Assembly (NCBI GenBank): GCA_017543005.1
Contig: JAFWEA010000156.1
Location: 1-13,255 of the forward strand
Direction of reading: 5' to 3'
Source of the DNA: Solobacterium sp.
GTDB taxonomy: Bacteria > Bacillota_I > Bacilli_A > Erysipelotrichales > Erysipelotrichaceae
Length of the DNA: 13,255 nt
The notes beneath the pieces are model-generated. The model saw only the letters and a program-made list of their open reading frames with translations, had not been told where the DNA came from and ran no database searches. The first letter of the stretch is position 1; each line of letters opens with the position of its first letter. The translations under genes were made by a program, and so were the position numbers. Positions 5,590 to 12,702 of this stretch are shown here, piece after piece.

Positions 5590-5964
5590 ATGAATATCAA
5601 TCTGTATCCGTATAACCGCTATATTCTGCTGGCTGCCTTCGTGGTGCTGCTTTTGACGCTGATCATGACCGCCGTGCATCTGGTCCGCTTCGGCAAGGTG
5701 CTCAATGCCCGGATGGCCGAGCTTGAAAAAATCTCTGTTCAGGCAGAAGCCCTGCAGAAACGGCTGGAGCCGAAGAAAGAGAAAAAGAAACTGCCGGAGC
5801 TGAAGACGGTGCTGCCCCTGCTCCTGCTGGCCCACTCCATATACAAGGATTACCGGGAAGCGGAAGGCAGCGGCCTCGAACAGGTACGCCGCTCAGCGGT
5901 CAAGGTGACAGAAAAAAGACTCGTCAGTGATCACCTGAAGAGTCAGATTGCAAAGATTCGCTAG
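5590..5964 (+). CDS. Small single-pass membrane protein of unknown function
   Basis: This 124-residue protein is not recognised. A short N-terminal tail is followed by a clear membrane helix (about residues 11-32, rich in L, V, I and A). A helical, probably coiled-coil stretch comes next (about 38-60) and then a very basic patch (PKKEKKK, 61-67). A second weakly hydrophobic run (73-84, TVLPLLLLAHSI) and a basic amphipathic C-terminal region end the protein. The topology suggests a membrane-anchored cytoplasmic domain. It is the only plus-strand gene between two minus-strand blocks, has its own strong terminator, and is a single-gene unit. An in-frame TAA lies within the TAAAAT -10, so no upstream start is possible. 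Good codon usage and flanking signals support a real gene; the function is unknown. Confidence 0.72.
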   Translation: MNINLYPYNRYILLAAFVVLLLTLIMTAVHLVRFGKVLNARMAELEKISVQAEALQKRLEPKKEKKKLPELKTVLPLLLLAHSIYKDYREAEGSGLEQVRRSAVKVTEKRLVSDHLKSQIAKIR

Positions 5965-5990
5965 ATGTGCAAAACGCACATCTTTTTTTT
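5964..5990 (+). terminator. Intrinsic terminator of the small membrane protein gene
   Basis: A perfect seven-base stem (GATGTGC, loop AAAAC, GCACATC) is followed by eight T residues. It starts at the last base of the TAG stop. The T-run shares two bases with the stop codon of the convergent carboxypeptidase gene. On the minus strand the hairpin lacks a U-tract, so it mainly serves the plus-strand gene. Confidence 0.92.
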
Positions 5991-7005
5991 ATTCACCGCG
6001 TTTGGCAGTGGCGTAACGGGCAAAGGAATTTCCTTCGTTATGCAGCCGGGCCGCCAGTTCCGTGCCGATATAGCGGAAATGCCAGGCTTCCTCGGAAACG
6101 CTGGTAATGACTTCATCTGCCCGGTTCCATGTCTCCACAAAGCCGAACCGCCAGGCGTTTTCCTTCAGCCACTCGTACTGCACCGTATCCCGGAAATAAC
6201 CCGGCAGCAGCCCCGGAATGCCGAAATCAACCGCCAGGCCGAGCTGATGCTCGCTGTGGCCAGGATACGGCATGCTTTCATCCGCTTCATGGCGGGTTTT
6301 CTGTTCGTCATAGGAAATATACCCGTCCGTGACGACCATGCCGGCACAGGCCTTCGGACTGCCTGTTTCCTCGGCGGCCGCCGCGCACATCGCCTCAAGA
6401 TCCGCACTGATCCGCGGATCCACCAGGATGCCTTCCCGTTCAGCCGGGATCTTCTCCGTATCCAGCCGGACCAGATAGGCCGGCTTGCGGATGCCCAGAG
6501 TCACCTTTTCATCCACATAGGTATCGACGGCCTGCGCGCCCATCAGCAGTGGTGTCCCGGCTGCGTACCGGTCCCCGAAGACCAGATAATCATGCAGTTC
6601 ATCATAACGGTAGCCGCCCAGGTATTCGATCAGTGTATCAACACTCATGATATCGATCGTCTCTTCCACCATCTGCACGATGTGGGCCGGCGGTTCCTGC
6701 CAGGCATATTCACTCAGACGCTTGTATTCCGAAGCGTGATAGATATTGAAGCCCTCTTCCTGGATATAGGCCACGAACATGTTCGGGGCAATGGAGTACT
6801 CGATAATATAATCTATTTCCTGTTCATTGAGGTGTTCCCGGATCAGCTGCCGGCTCTTCTGGTCGGTATACGGATAGCGGGACAGTTCATCATATTTGGC
6901 ATTGAGCATCAGAATACAGTAAAACGCCAGCAGTCCCACCCCTGCCACAAACAGGAAAATCCATCTGTTCTTATGTTTCAGCTCTGTCTGACTCACATCT
7001 GACAT
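5989..7005 (-). CDS. Membrane-anchored D-alanyl-D-alanine carboxypeptidase, VanY/M15B family
   Basis: This is a 338-residue zinc peptidase predicted to trim the terminal D-Ala of peptidoglycan stem peptides outside the cell. A short cytoplasmic tail and one membrane helix (about 14-34) form an uncleaved anchor. Residues about 40-190 are a divergent extracytoplasmic region. The M15B domain follows at about 195-325. SEHQLGLAVD (251-260) supplies zinc ligands His253 and Asp260. EAWHFRYIG supplies the catalytic Glu306 and zinc ligand His309, so all key residues are present. The start at 7005 is chosen because GGAGG (7015-7019) lies nine bases upstream. A longer frame reaching 7074 would overlap the end of uvrC. 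The gene follows the uvrC stop by four bases, last in cvpA-mutS2-uvrC-vanY. The family assignment is sure; the exact physiological role is not. Confidence 0.9.
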   Translation of the reverse strand: MSDVSQTELKHKNRWIFLFVAGVGLLAFYCILMLNAKYDELSRYPYTDQKSRQLIREHLNEQEIDYIIEYSIAPNMFVAYIQEEGFNIYHASEYKRLSEYAWQEPPAHIVQMVEETIDIMSVDTLIEYLGGYRYDELHDYLVFGDRYAAGTPLLMGAQAVDTYVDEKVTLGIRKPAYLVRLDTEKIPAEREGILVDPRISADLEAMCAAAAEETGSPKACAGMVVTDGYISYDEQKTRHEADESMPYPGHSEHQLGLAVDFGIPGLLPGYFRDTVQYEWLKENAWRFGFVETWNRADEVITSVSEEAWHFRYIGTELAARLHNEGNSFARYATAKRGE

Positions 7006-7009
7006 TATA

Positions 7010-8770
7010 TCATTCCTCCATGTGGAGTGCCTCATAGACTTTCGCAGCCACTTCATCCGGCACCACGGCCGCAATCTCTTCCACCGTTGCCTTCTTCAGG
7101 TTTATAAAGCTGCCGAAGGTCTTCAGCAGCAGCTTCTTGCGCTTCGGCCCGATTCCTTCCACTTCATCGAGAATGGACTTTGTCTGCCCCTTGGCCCGCA
7201 GCTTGCGGTGATACGTGATGGCCACCCGGTGTACTTCGTCCTGCATGCGGGTCAGCAGGAAAAACAGTCCGGAGTTCCGGTCGATATCCAGCCGGTTACC
7301 GTTGACATCCATCAGGGCACTGGTGTTGTGATGGTCATCCTTGACCAGACCCATGATGCAGATATCCAGGCCGAGACTGTCGATGATTTCCTTGGCGGCT
7401 TCAATCTGGATCAGGCCGCCGTCCACGAGAATCCCGTCCGGCATGATGCCCTCATCCTTCAGCAGGCGGAAATACCGGCGGTAAACGACTTCTTTCATTG
7501 AATCGATATCGGAGTTGCCGGTGTGCAGCCGGAACAGGCGGTAGTCTTTGCGGCTGGGCATGCCGTCCACATAGACAACACACGATGCGACCGTAAACGT
7601 ACCGCTGATATGGCTGTTATCGAACAGTTCAACCCGGTTCATCGGCCGCCCGGCCAGCTTGGACAGCTGCTGCACGGCTTCTTCGGTCACCGATTCCTGC
7701 CGTTCCACCGTCTCAAACTTGAGGTCAAGCTGCTTTTTCGCGTTTTCCAGGCACATGTTGATGAGCTTCAGCCGGTAGCCTTTCTGCGGCTGGAAGATAT
7801 GCATATCCAGCACCTCCTGCAGCGTACTGATATCGGTGTCCTGCGGCAGGACGAGTTCCGTCGGATGCGGATGGTCCTCGTAATACTGCAGCAGGAACGA
7901 TTCGAACTCTTCCGCCGCATCGCCATACAGCGGCCGCAGCCGGAATTCCTTGTTCAATACCAGGCCGTTGCGGACCAGGAAGCCGGTGATTGCCATGTAA
8001 CCCCGGTCTACATACCAGGCGAACACATCCCGGGAACCGCGGGTACTGCTCTCAATCATCTGCTTGTCGATCACCCGGCTGATCGATTCGATCATCTGAT
8101 GGTACTCAGCCGCCTTCTCGAATTCCAGATTGTCGCTGGCGGCATACATCTTCTTTTCCAGATCGGCCGTGATCTCCTTCGTGTCGCCGTTGAGGAACCT
8201 GGTTACACTGTCGGCCATCTGCTGGTACTGGGCCTTGTCGATTTCATACTCACACGGTCCCAGGCACTGTCCCATATGATAGTAAAGACATAATTTATTC
8301 GGCATGACCGTGCAGCGCCGGAACGGATACAGGCTCTGCAGCAGCTTCAGCGTGTCCCGGGCCGCCGTGGCATCCGGGAACGGGCCGAAATAACGGGCCT
8401 TGCGGTCTTTCCTGGTATCTCTCGCAATCATCAGCCGGGGATAGTCCTCCCGGGTCATCTTGATGTAGGGATACGTGGAATCATCAATGAACATGATGTT
8501 GTACTTCGGCCGGTACTTCTTGATCAGGTTGATTTCCAGAAGCAGTGCTTCCTTCTCGGTCCTGGTCACGGTAAAATCGAAGTCCTCGATATGGCTGACC
8601 ATCTTGGTGGTCTTGAAATCGTGAGCTCCGGTAAAGTACTGATTGACTCTGCTGTGCAGGTTTTTTGCCTTGCCGACGTAGATGATCTCCCCGTTTTTAT
8701 CCTTCATCTGATAACTGCCGGGATCTTCGGGCAGATTGGCAAGTTTCGCCTTGATATATTCTTTGTCCAT
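7010..8770 (-). CDS. uvrC: UvrABC excinuclease subunit C
   Basis: This 586-residue UvrC makes both incisions flanking a DNA lesion once UvrB is loaded. The N-terminal GIY-YIG nuclease (about 14-92) has Tyr31, Arg41 and Glu79 at the catalytic positions. Four cysteines (153, 161, 169, 173) form the CX7CX7CX3C pattern that fits the iron-sulphur site described for UvrC. A UVR motif for UvrB contact follows (about 200-235). The RNase H-like endonuclease domain has ELFDNSHISG with Asp384, and the C-terminal helix-hairpin-helix pair (about 533-583) has EGIGPKRKKLLLKTFG. The length is normal. The ATG follows the mutS2 stop by two bases, with only a weak AAGAG upstream, so translation is probably coupled to mutS2. 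A carboxypeptidase gene follows. Confidence 0.98.
   Translation of the reverse strand: MDKEYIKAKLANLPEDPGSYQMKDKNGEIIYVGKAKNLHSRVNQYFTGAHDFKTTKMVSHIEDFDFTVTRTEKEALLLEINLIKKYRPKYNIMFIDDSTYPYIKMTREDYPRLMIARDTRKDRKARYFGPFPDATAARDTLKLLQSLYPFRRCTVMPNKLCLYYHMGQCLGPCEYEIDKAQYQQMADSVTRFLNGDTKEITADLEKKMYAASDNLEFEKAAEYHQMIESISRVIDKQMIESSTRGSRDVFAWYVDRGYMAITGFLVRNGLVLNKEFRLRPLYGDAAEEFESFLLQYYEDHPHPTELVLPQDTDISTLQEVLDMHIFQPQKGYRLKLINMCLENAKKQLDLKFETVERQESVTEEAVQQLSKLAGRPMNRVELFDNSHISGTFTVASCVVYVDGMPSRKDYRLFRLHTGNSDIDSMKEVVYRRYFRLLKDEGIMPDGILVDGGLIQIEAAKEIIDSLGLDICIMGLVKDDHHNTSALMDVNGNRLDIDRNSGLFFLLTRMQDEVHRVAITYHRKLRAKGQTKSILDEVEGIGPKRKKLLLKTFGSFINLKKATVEEIAAVVPDEVAAKVYEALHMEE
7015..7019 (-). promoter_or_regulatory. 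Shine-Dalgarno site of the carboxypeptidase, inside the last codons of uvrC
   Basis: GGAGG on the minus strand, nine bases before the ATG at 7005, sits in the codons for the final uvrC residues (HMEE). It sets the start and suggests translational coupling. Confidence 0.75.
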
Positions 8771-8772
8771 TG

Positions 8773-11088
8773 TCAGTCTCTTAAAACAACCACGGTTGCG
8801 CCGGTGCCGCCCTCGTTTGGCATTCCGAGGCGGAATTCCTTGACATCCCGGTCAGCGGCCAGGGCTTTATGCACCGCCTTGCGCAGTGCCCCGCTGCCGT
8901 CGCCGTGAATAATGCGGAACGTATGCAGCCGGGCAATCTTGGCCTGGTCCACATAGGCGGCCATGGTATCCATCGCCTCATCCACATGCATGCCGATGAG
9001 GTTGCATTCCAGATGAACCGTCTCAGCCGGCGCGGAAAAGGAAACCGTCGGCTTCGGGGCTGCCGTGCGGGCAATCACCTTCAGGCTCGGCCGCACCGCT
9101 TCCCGGCTGACTTTCATCTCCCGGCCATTGAGCCGGATGGTCAGATTCTTCTTGTTTACGGCAATGACTTCCGCCACCTGGCCGGAGGTGCGCAGTTCCA
9201 CGGCCTGATGCACGTGATACTCTCCGTCTTCAGCTGCAGCAGGCACTTCCGCCTGTTTTACCAGCCGGTTCTCGAGTTCATGCCGGACCGCCAGGGCCTC
9301 ATGGTACGGGGCGGTGCGCATGGTTCTGAGTTCCTTCAGGACCTTATCCGCCTTCTGTCTGGCTTCTTCAAGGATTTCTTCGGCTTCTTTCGCCGCTTCA
9401 TCCTTCAGCTGTTCCCGGCGGTATTCCAGCTGCCGTTTTTCATGTTCCAGCTGCTTGTTTTTCTTTTCTGCCTCAGCCAGCTGCGCTTCCAGTTTCTCCT
9501 GCAGCTGCTGGTTTTCGTTAAGCTGGCGCTCCAGTTTCTCCAGCAGTTCATCTTCGCTCGTCTTGGCCTGGTTCTTGAGAAACCGCGCATAACGGATGAT
9601 GCCTTTGGGCAGGCCGTACTTCTCGGCCACTTCCAGGGCGTTGGACTGCCCGGTCAGACCTTCCAGATACCGATACGTCGGGGTCAGATTTTCCATATCA
9701 AACTGCACGCTGGCCAAAAGAATATCCGGATGCCGCTTGCCATAGGTCTTCAGGCGGCCGTAATGGGTGGTGGCCACGGTCATGGTGCCCCGGCTGCGCA
9801 GTTCATTCAGCATTGCAATGGCCAGGCTTTCACCTTCCCGCGGATCTGTGCCGGAACCGATTTCATCCAGCAGGGCCAGGCTGTCACCGGTTGCCTGGCG
9901 GGCCACTTCGGCCAGCTTGACAATCTGGGCACTGAAGCTGCTGAGTGAGGAAACGACACTCTGGTCATCCCCGATCGCCACAAAGACACGGTCAAAATAC
10001 GGAATGACAGCCGTCTCAGCCGTAACCGGCATGCCACAGTAGGTCATCAATACAAACAGACCGATGATCTTCATCGATACGGTCTTGCCGCCGGTATTCG
10101 GACCGGTAATCAATAACAGCCGGTACGGATCGGCCAGCCGGTAATCATTCGGCACCACTTTTTCCGGATCAATGAGCGGATGGCGGGCCCTGGTAAACTC
10201 AAGCCGTTTTTCTTCCGTGAGCTCAGCCGCAATCGCATCACGGTCCTTGCCCCACTGGGCCCGGGCAAAAATGCTGTCCAGCAGCGCACAGGTCTCCAGA
10301 TTGGCCATCTCCGCTTCCGCCACGGCACTGACCTGGGCCGAACAGGCGGCCAGGATCTTCTGGACCTCTTCCTGTTCGCGGGACAGCAGCTGCTGCTTGC
10401 GGTTGTTGGCTGCCACCACGGAAGCCGGCTCCACATAGGAAGCCTGACCCGAGGCGGAATCGCCGTAGATGATGCCGCCGAACTGGTTCTTGTCGGAGGC
10501 CTTGACCAGTACAACCGCCCGGTCATTCCGGTAGGTCACAATCGAATCGACAACTGAAGACGAATGGGCTGCCATGAAGCGGTTTACTGCTGCGGCAATC
10601 TCCCCGTCGGCAGACTGCAGCTGCCGCCGGATGCTCTTCAGTTCTTCGGACGCATTGTCCTTCACTTCCCCGTATTCGTTGATGCAGCGGGAAAGATACT
10701 TCTCGGTCTTTTCATGCACGGTCAGGGTCGACATGATATCGTGCAGTTCCGCATGCGCACACTCCAGGGTCTCCTCATAGTTCAAAATCCCCCGGATGCC
10801 GCGGATCAGCTCCATCTCGGCAACCAGTTCCCCGGCCGTCAGTACCCGGCCCTTGGCCGCATTCTGCAGCGACATGCTGATATCGCGGATGCCGCCGAAC
10901 GGCATGGGCCCGAAACGGATCACGCATTCCAGCGCTTCCTTGAGCTGGGCACTGCGGCGGCGGATGATCAGCGGATCAAATACCGGTTCCAGCTGCTCGA
11001 TTTCCTGTATACCAAGTGAAAAAGAACAGTATCGTTTCACCTGTTCAAGAATCACATTCAGTTCCAGACTCTGTTCTGTATTGTTCAT
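8773..11088 (-). CDS. mutS2: MutS2 (MutS-like ATPase with Smr endonuclease domain; RqcU)
   Basis: This is a 771-residue MutS2. It lacks the mismatch-recognition domain of MutS; family members suppress recombination or, in B. subtilis, act on collided ribosomes. Core and clamp regions run to about 320. The ABC ATPase has Walker A GPNTGGKT (329-336), the signature region around SSLSSFSAQ (380-388) and Walker B LALLDEIGSGTDP (404-416). A long charged coiled coil (about 510-590) is followed by a KOW-like beta segment (about 623-668) and a C-terminal Smr domain (about 692-771) with HGDG (728-731) and PNEGGTGAT. The usual LDxR motif of Smr reads NLIG here (696-699). The ATG overlaps the cvpA-like stop by four bases (ATGA), and uvrC follows after two bases, as part of one transcript. 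Confidence 0.97.
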   Translation of the reverse strand: MNNTEQSLELNVILEQVKRYCSFSLGIQEIEQLEPVFDPLIIRRRSAQLKEALECVIRFGPMPFGGIRDISMSLQNAAKGRVLTAGELVAEMELIRGIRGILNYEETLECAHAELHDIMSTLTVHEKTEKYLSRCINEYGEVKDNASEELKSIRRQLQSADGEIAAAVNRFMAAHSSSVVDSIVTYRNDRAVVLVKASDKNQFGGIIYGDSASGQASYVEPASVVAANNRKQQLLSREQEEVQKILAACSAQVSAVAEAEMANLETCALLDSIFARAQWGKDRDAIAAELTEEKRLEFTRARHPLIDPEKVVPNDYRLADPYRLLLITGPNTGGKTVSMKIIGLFVLMTYCGMPVTAETAVIPYFDRVFVAIGDDQSVVSSLSSFSAQIVKLAEVARQATGDSLALLDEIGSGTDPREGESLAIAMLNELRSRGTMTVATTHYGRLKTYGKRHPDILLASVQFDMENLTPTYRYLEGLTGQSNALEVAEKYGLPKGIIRYARFLKNQAKTSEDELLEKLERQLNENQQLQEKLEAQLAEAEKKNKQLEHEKRQLEYRREQLKDEAAKEAEEILEEARQKADKVLKELRTMRTAPYHEALAVRHELENRLVKQAEVPAAAEDGEYHVHQAVELRTSGQVAEVIAVNKKNLTIRLNGREMKVSREAVRPSLKVIARTAAPKPTVSFSAPAETVHLECNLIGMHVDEAMDTMAAYVDQAKIARLHTFRIIHGDGSGALRKAVHKALAADRDVKEFRLGMPNEGGTGATVVVLRD

Positions 11089-11777
11089 TTCTTTTCTTCT
11101 TTATCTTCTTTCGGCAGCGGCAGCTGCATATGTTCCTGCGGTTCAAAGCCCTGTTCCTGCAGCCATTCCTCGATTGCCTTTTTGTCATCATCGCTGATAT
11201 TCTGCGATGTCATGTAGATCTGATTGACGATGTCGGTCGTGCTGACCGGCAGATTCTGTTCCTTCAGCGTGCCCGTGACCGCGGTACGGATCATGCCGAG
11301 CGCCGTGTGCCGGACGTAATAGTCTCCGTTGGAAAACAGCGAGGTGCTCATGACTGTGCAGATGACGAAAATCCAGATCGTTGCCGTGATGACCCCCAGC
11401 CCGGCACCGAGGATTGAACTGATCTGCTTGAGCACCGGCAGTTCATGAATTTTCGCAGCCAGCCGGTCAATAAAGGTAAACAGCAGCCGGAATACCAGGA
11501 ACAGGATCAGAAACCAGACGGCCTCATTCGCGTAGCCGGCAATCATGTCCGCAATCATGGTATCCTGCAGCGGCAGCCATTCGGTCGGCACAATATGAAT
11601 ATAGGATGCCAGCAGGACATAGTACCGGACCGCCAGAAAGCCTGAAATCAGCAGGCCGGCCACGGCAATAATCTGCCGCAGCACACCGCGGCGGCTGCCC
11701 AGAATCAGGAAAATCAGATAAAAAACCACAACGGCGATATTGATATATAACGTAAATCCCTGGGGTATCGTAAACAT
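11085..11777 (-). CDS. CvpA-family membrane protein
   Basis: This 230-residue integral membrane protein has about four hydrophobic helices (about 10-27, 35-52, 85-103, 117-140). The GSRRGVLRQIIAVAGLLISG stretch after helix 1 resembles the CvpA/colicin V production family. A hydrophilic, acidic-basic tail follows (about 185-230, ending KEDKEEKK). B. subtilis carries a CvpA protein (yshB) in the same place, between rnhC and mutS2. The molecular function is not established. The start is moved to 11777 because GGAG (11785-11788) lies seven bases upstream and the protein then begins MFTIPQGF just before the first helix. The longer frame from 11813 runs through the promoter. It is first in the operon, and its stop overlaps the mutS2 start. 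The B. subtilis neighbours zapA and polX are absent. Confidence 0.85.
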   Translation of the reverse strand: MFTIPQGFTLYINIAVVVFYLIFLILGSRRGVLRQIIAVAGLLISGFLAVRYYVLLASYIHIVPTEWLPLQDTMIADMIAGYANEAVWFLILFLVFRLLFTFIDRLAAKIHELPVLKQISSILGAGLGVITATIWIFVICTVMSTSLFSNGDYYVRHTALGMIRTAVTGTLKEQNLPVSTTDIVNQIYMTSQNISDDDKKAIEEWLQEQGFEPQEHMQLPLPKEDKEEKK

Positions 11778-11784
11778 GTTCAAT

Positions 11785-11788
11785 CTCC
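11785..11788 (-). promoter_or_regulatory. Shine-Dalgarno site that sets the cvpA-like start
   Basis: GGAG within ACGGAGATTGAAC on the minus strand, seven bases before the ATG at 11777. It favours this start over the longer frame beginning at 11813. Confidence 0.6.
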
Positions 11789-11794
11789 GTATCA

Positions 11795-11823
11795 AATATA
11801 CCCAAATCACCATGAATAGGCAA
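11795..11823 (-). promoter_or_regulatory. Promoter of the cvpA-mutS2-uvrC-vanY operon
   Basis: On the minus strand TTGCCT (11818-11823, four of six), a 17-base spacer and TATATT (11795-11800, five of six) form a sigma-A-like promoter. The start is near 11788, just before the Shine-Dalgarno site of cvpA. It lies back to back with the rnhC -10 element in a 67-base divergent intergenic region. Confidence 0.65.
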
Positions 11824-11829
11824 ATCGTA

Positions 11830-11838
11830 TGCTAAAAT
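11830..11838 (+). promoter_or_regulatory. Extended -10 promoter (TGCTAAAAT) of rnhC, probably leaderless
   Basis: TG-C-TAAAAT is an extended -10 with five of six consensus bases, ending six bases before the rnhC ATG. There is no credible -35 (CCATGA at 17 bases) and no Shine-Dalgarno site between it and the ATG (ACCCTC). A start point at the normal distance would be at the ATG itself. Confidence 0.55.
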
Positions 11839-11844
11839 ACCCTC

Positions 11845-12702
11845 ATGGCTAATCAGACAATCACACTTACCCTGTCCGCGGAACAGAGCAGCCGGCTGCT
11901 GGCCGCCTGGCAGGAATATAAAACCGAGAAAACACCGCCGTATGCCCTATTTCAGCTGCGGCCGGAAAACTGTGTCATCACCTGCTATACCTCCGGCAAG
12001 ACCGTCTTCCAGGGCCCTGATGCGCATATCTACGCTGCCCCGTTCCAGACCGCCGACATGATCCTGCCCCAGGCCGGCAGTGATGAAGTCGGTACCGGCG
12101 ACTATTTCGGGCCGGTCTGTGTCTGCGCCGCAGTCATCACCGAAAACGACAGACAGCTGCTGAAGGACTGCATGGTGCAGGACTCCAAAGCCCTGACCGA
12201 CAAACAGATCAGAGCCTTTGCCCCGGCCCTGCGGGAACACCTGCTGCACAGCCTGCTCATCGTCATGCCGGAAAAATACAACGAGGTCCATGCCCGCTAC
12301 AACATGAATGCCGTCAAGGCCATGCTGCACAACCAGGCCTATGTCAACCTGGCGAAAAAGGCATCCCTGCCGTCTTTCCGCGTTATTGACCAGTTCACCC
12401 CGGAAACCAGTTATTACCGTTACCTGCGCACGGCCCCGGAAATCATCCGCGGGATTCACTTTGAAACCAAGGCAGAAGACAAATACCCGGCTGTCGGAGC
12501 CGCCAGCATGATCGCCAGACTGGCGTTTCTGGAAACCATGGACAAGCTGGAAGCGCACTATGAGATGAAATTACAGAAAGGCGCCGGCAGTCAAGTAGAC
12601 GCCTGCGCCCGTGAATTCGTTAATCAATACGGTTTCGATCGGCTTCATGAAGTGGCCAAGATGCACTTCAAAAACACCGAAAAGCTGAAAGATTCACTGT
12701 AA
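11845..12702 (+). CDS. rnhC: Ribonuclease HIII
   Basis: This 285-residue RNase HIII hydrolyses the RNA strand of RNA-DNA hybrids, such as R-loops and primer remnants. The N-terminal substrate-binding domain (about 1-72, TBP-like) precedes the catalytic RNase H fold. The type 2 signature is SDEVGTGDYFGPV (79-91), with Asp80 and Glu81. Asp182 in VIDQF and Asp212 in EDKYPAVGAASMIAR complete the four acidic residues, with the same 30-residue gap between the last two as in Geobacillus RNase HIII. DSKALTD (113-119) is also typical. The length is slightly short for the family but complete. It is divergent from cvpA-mutS2, as in B. subtilis. An in-frame TAA at 11833 excludes an upstream start, and no Shine-Dalgarno site is present. 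Its TAA stop abuts the stop of the convergent dCMP deaminase gene. Confidence 0.96.
   Translation: MANQTITLTLSAEQSSRLLAAWQEYKTEKTPPYALFQLRPENCVITCYTSGKTVFQGPDAHIYAAPFQTADMILPQAGSDEVGTGDYFGPVCVCAAVITENDRQLLKDCMVQDSKALTDKQIRAFAPALREHLLHSLLIVMPEKYNEVHARYNMNAVKAMLHNQAYVNLAKKASLPSFRVIDQFTPETSYYRYLRTAPEIIRGIHFETKAEDKYPAVGAASMIARLAFLETMDKLEAHYEMKLQKGAGSQVDACAREFVNQYGFDRLHEVAKMHFKNTEKLKDSL

Noticed and set aside
7006..7074. 23-codon N-terminal extension of the carboxypeptidase
   Set aside because: It overlaps the end of uvrC, is basic and Trp-rich unlike a natural N-terminus, and a strong Shine-Dalgarno site precedes the ATG at 7005.
8869..9948. A 359-codon plus-strand frame opposite mutS2
   Set aside because: It is antisense to the ATPase and Smr region of mutS2; the Phe/Leu-rich stretch mirrors the coiled-coil Glu/Lys codons.
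11778..11813. 12-codon N-terminal extension of the cvpA-like gene
   Set aside because: It would begin upstream of the predicted -10 region, so it would not be in the mRNA. The inner ATG has a Shine-Dalgarno site.
11947..12558. A 203-codon minus-strand frame opposite rnhC
   Set aside because: It lies inside an rnhC gene with all catalytic residues; it has no motif and no ribosome site.
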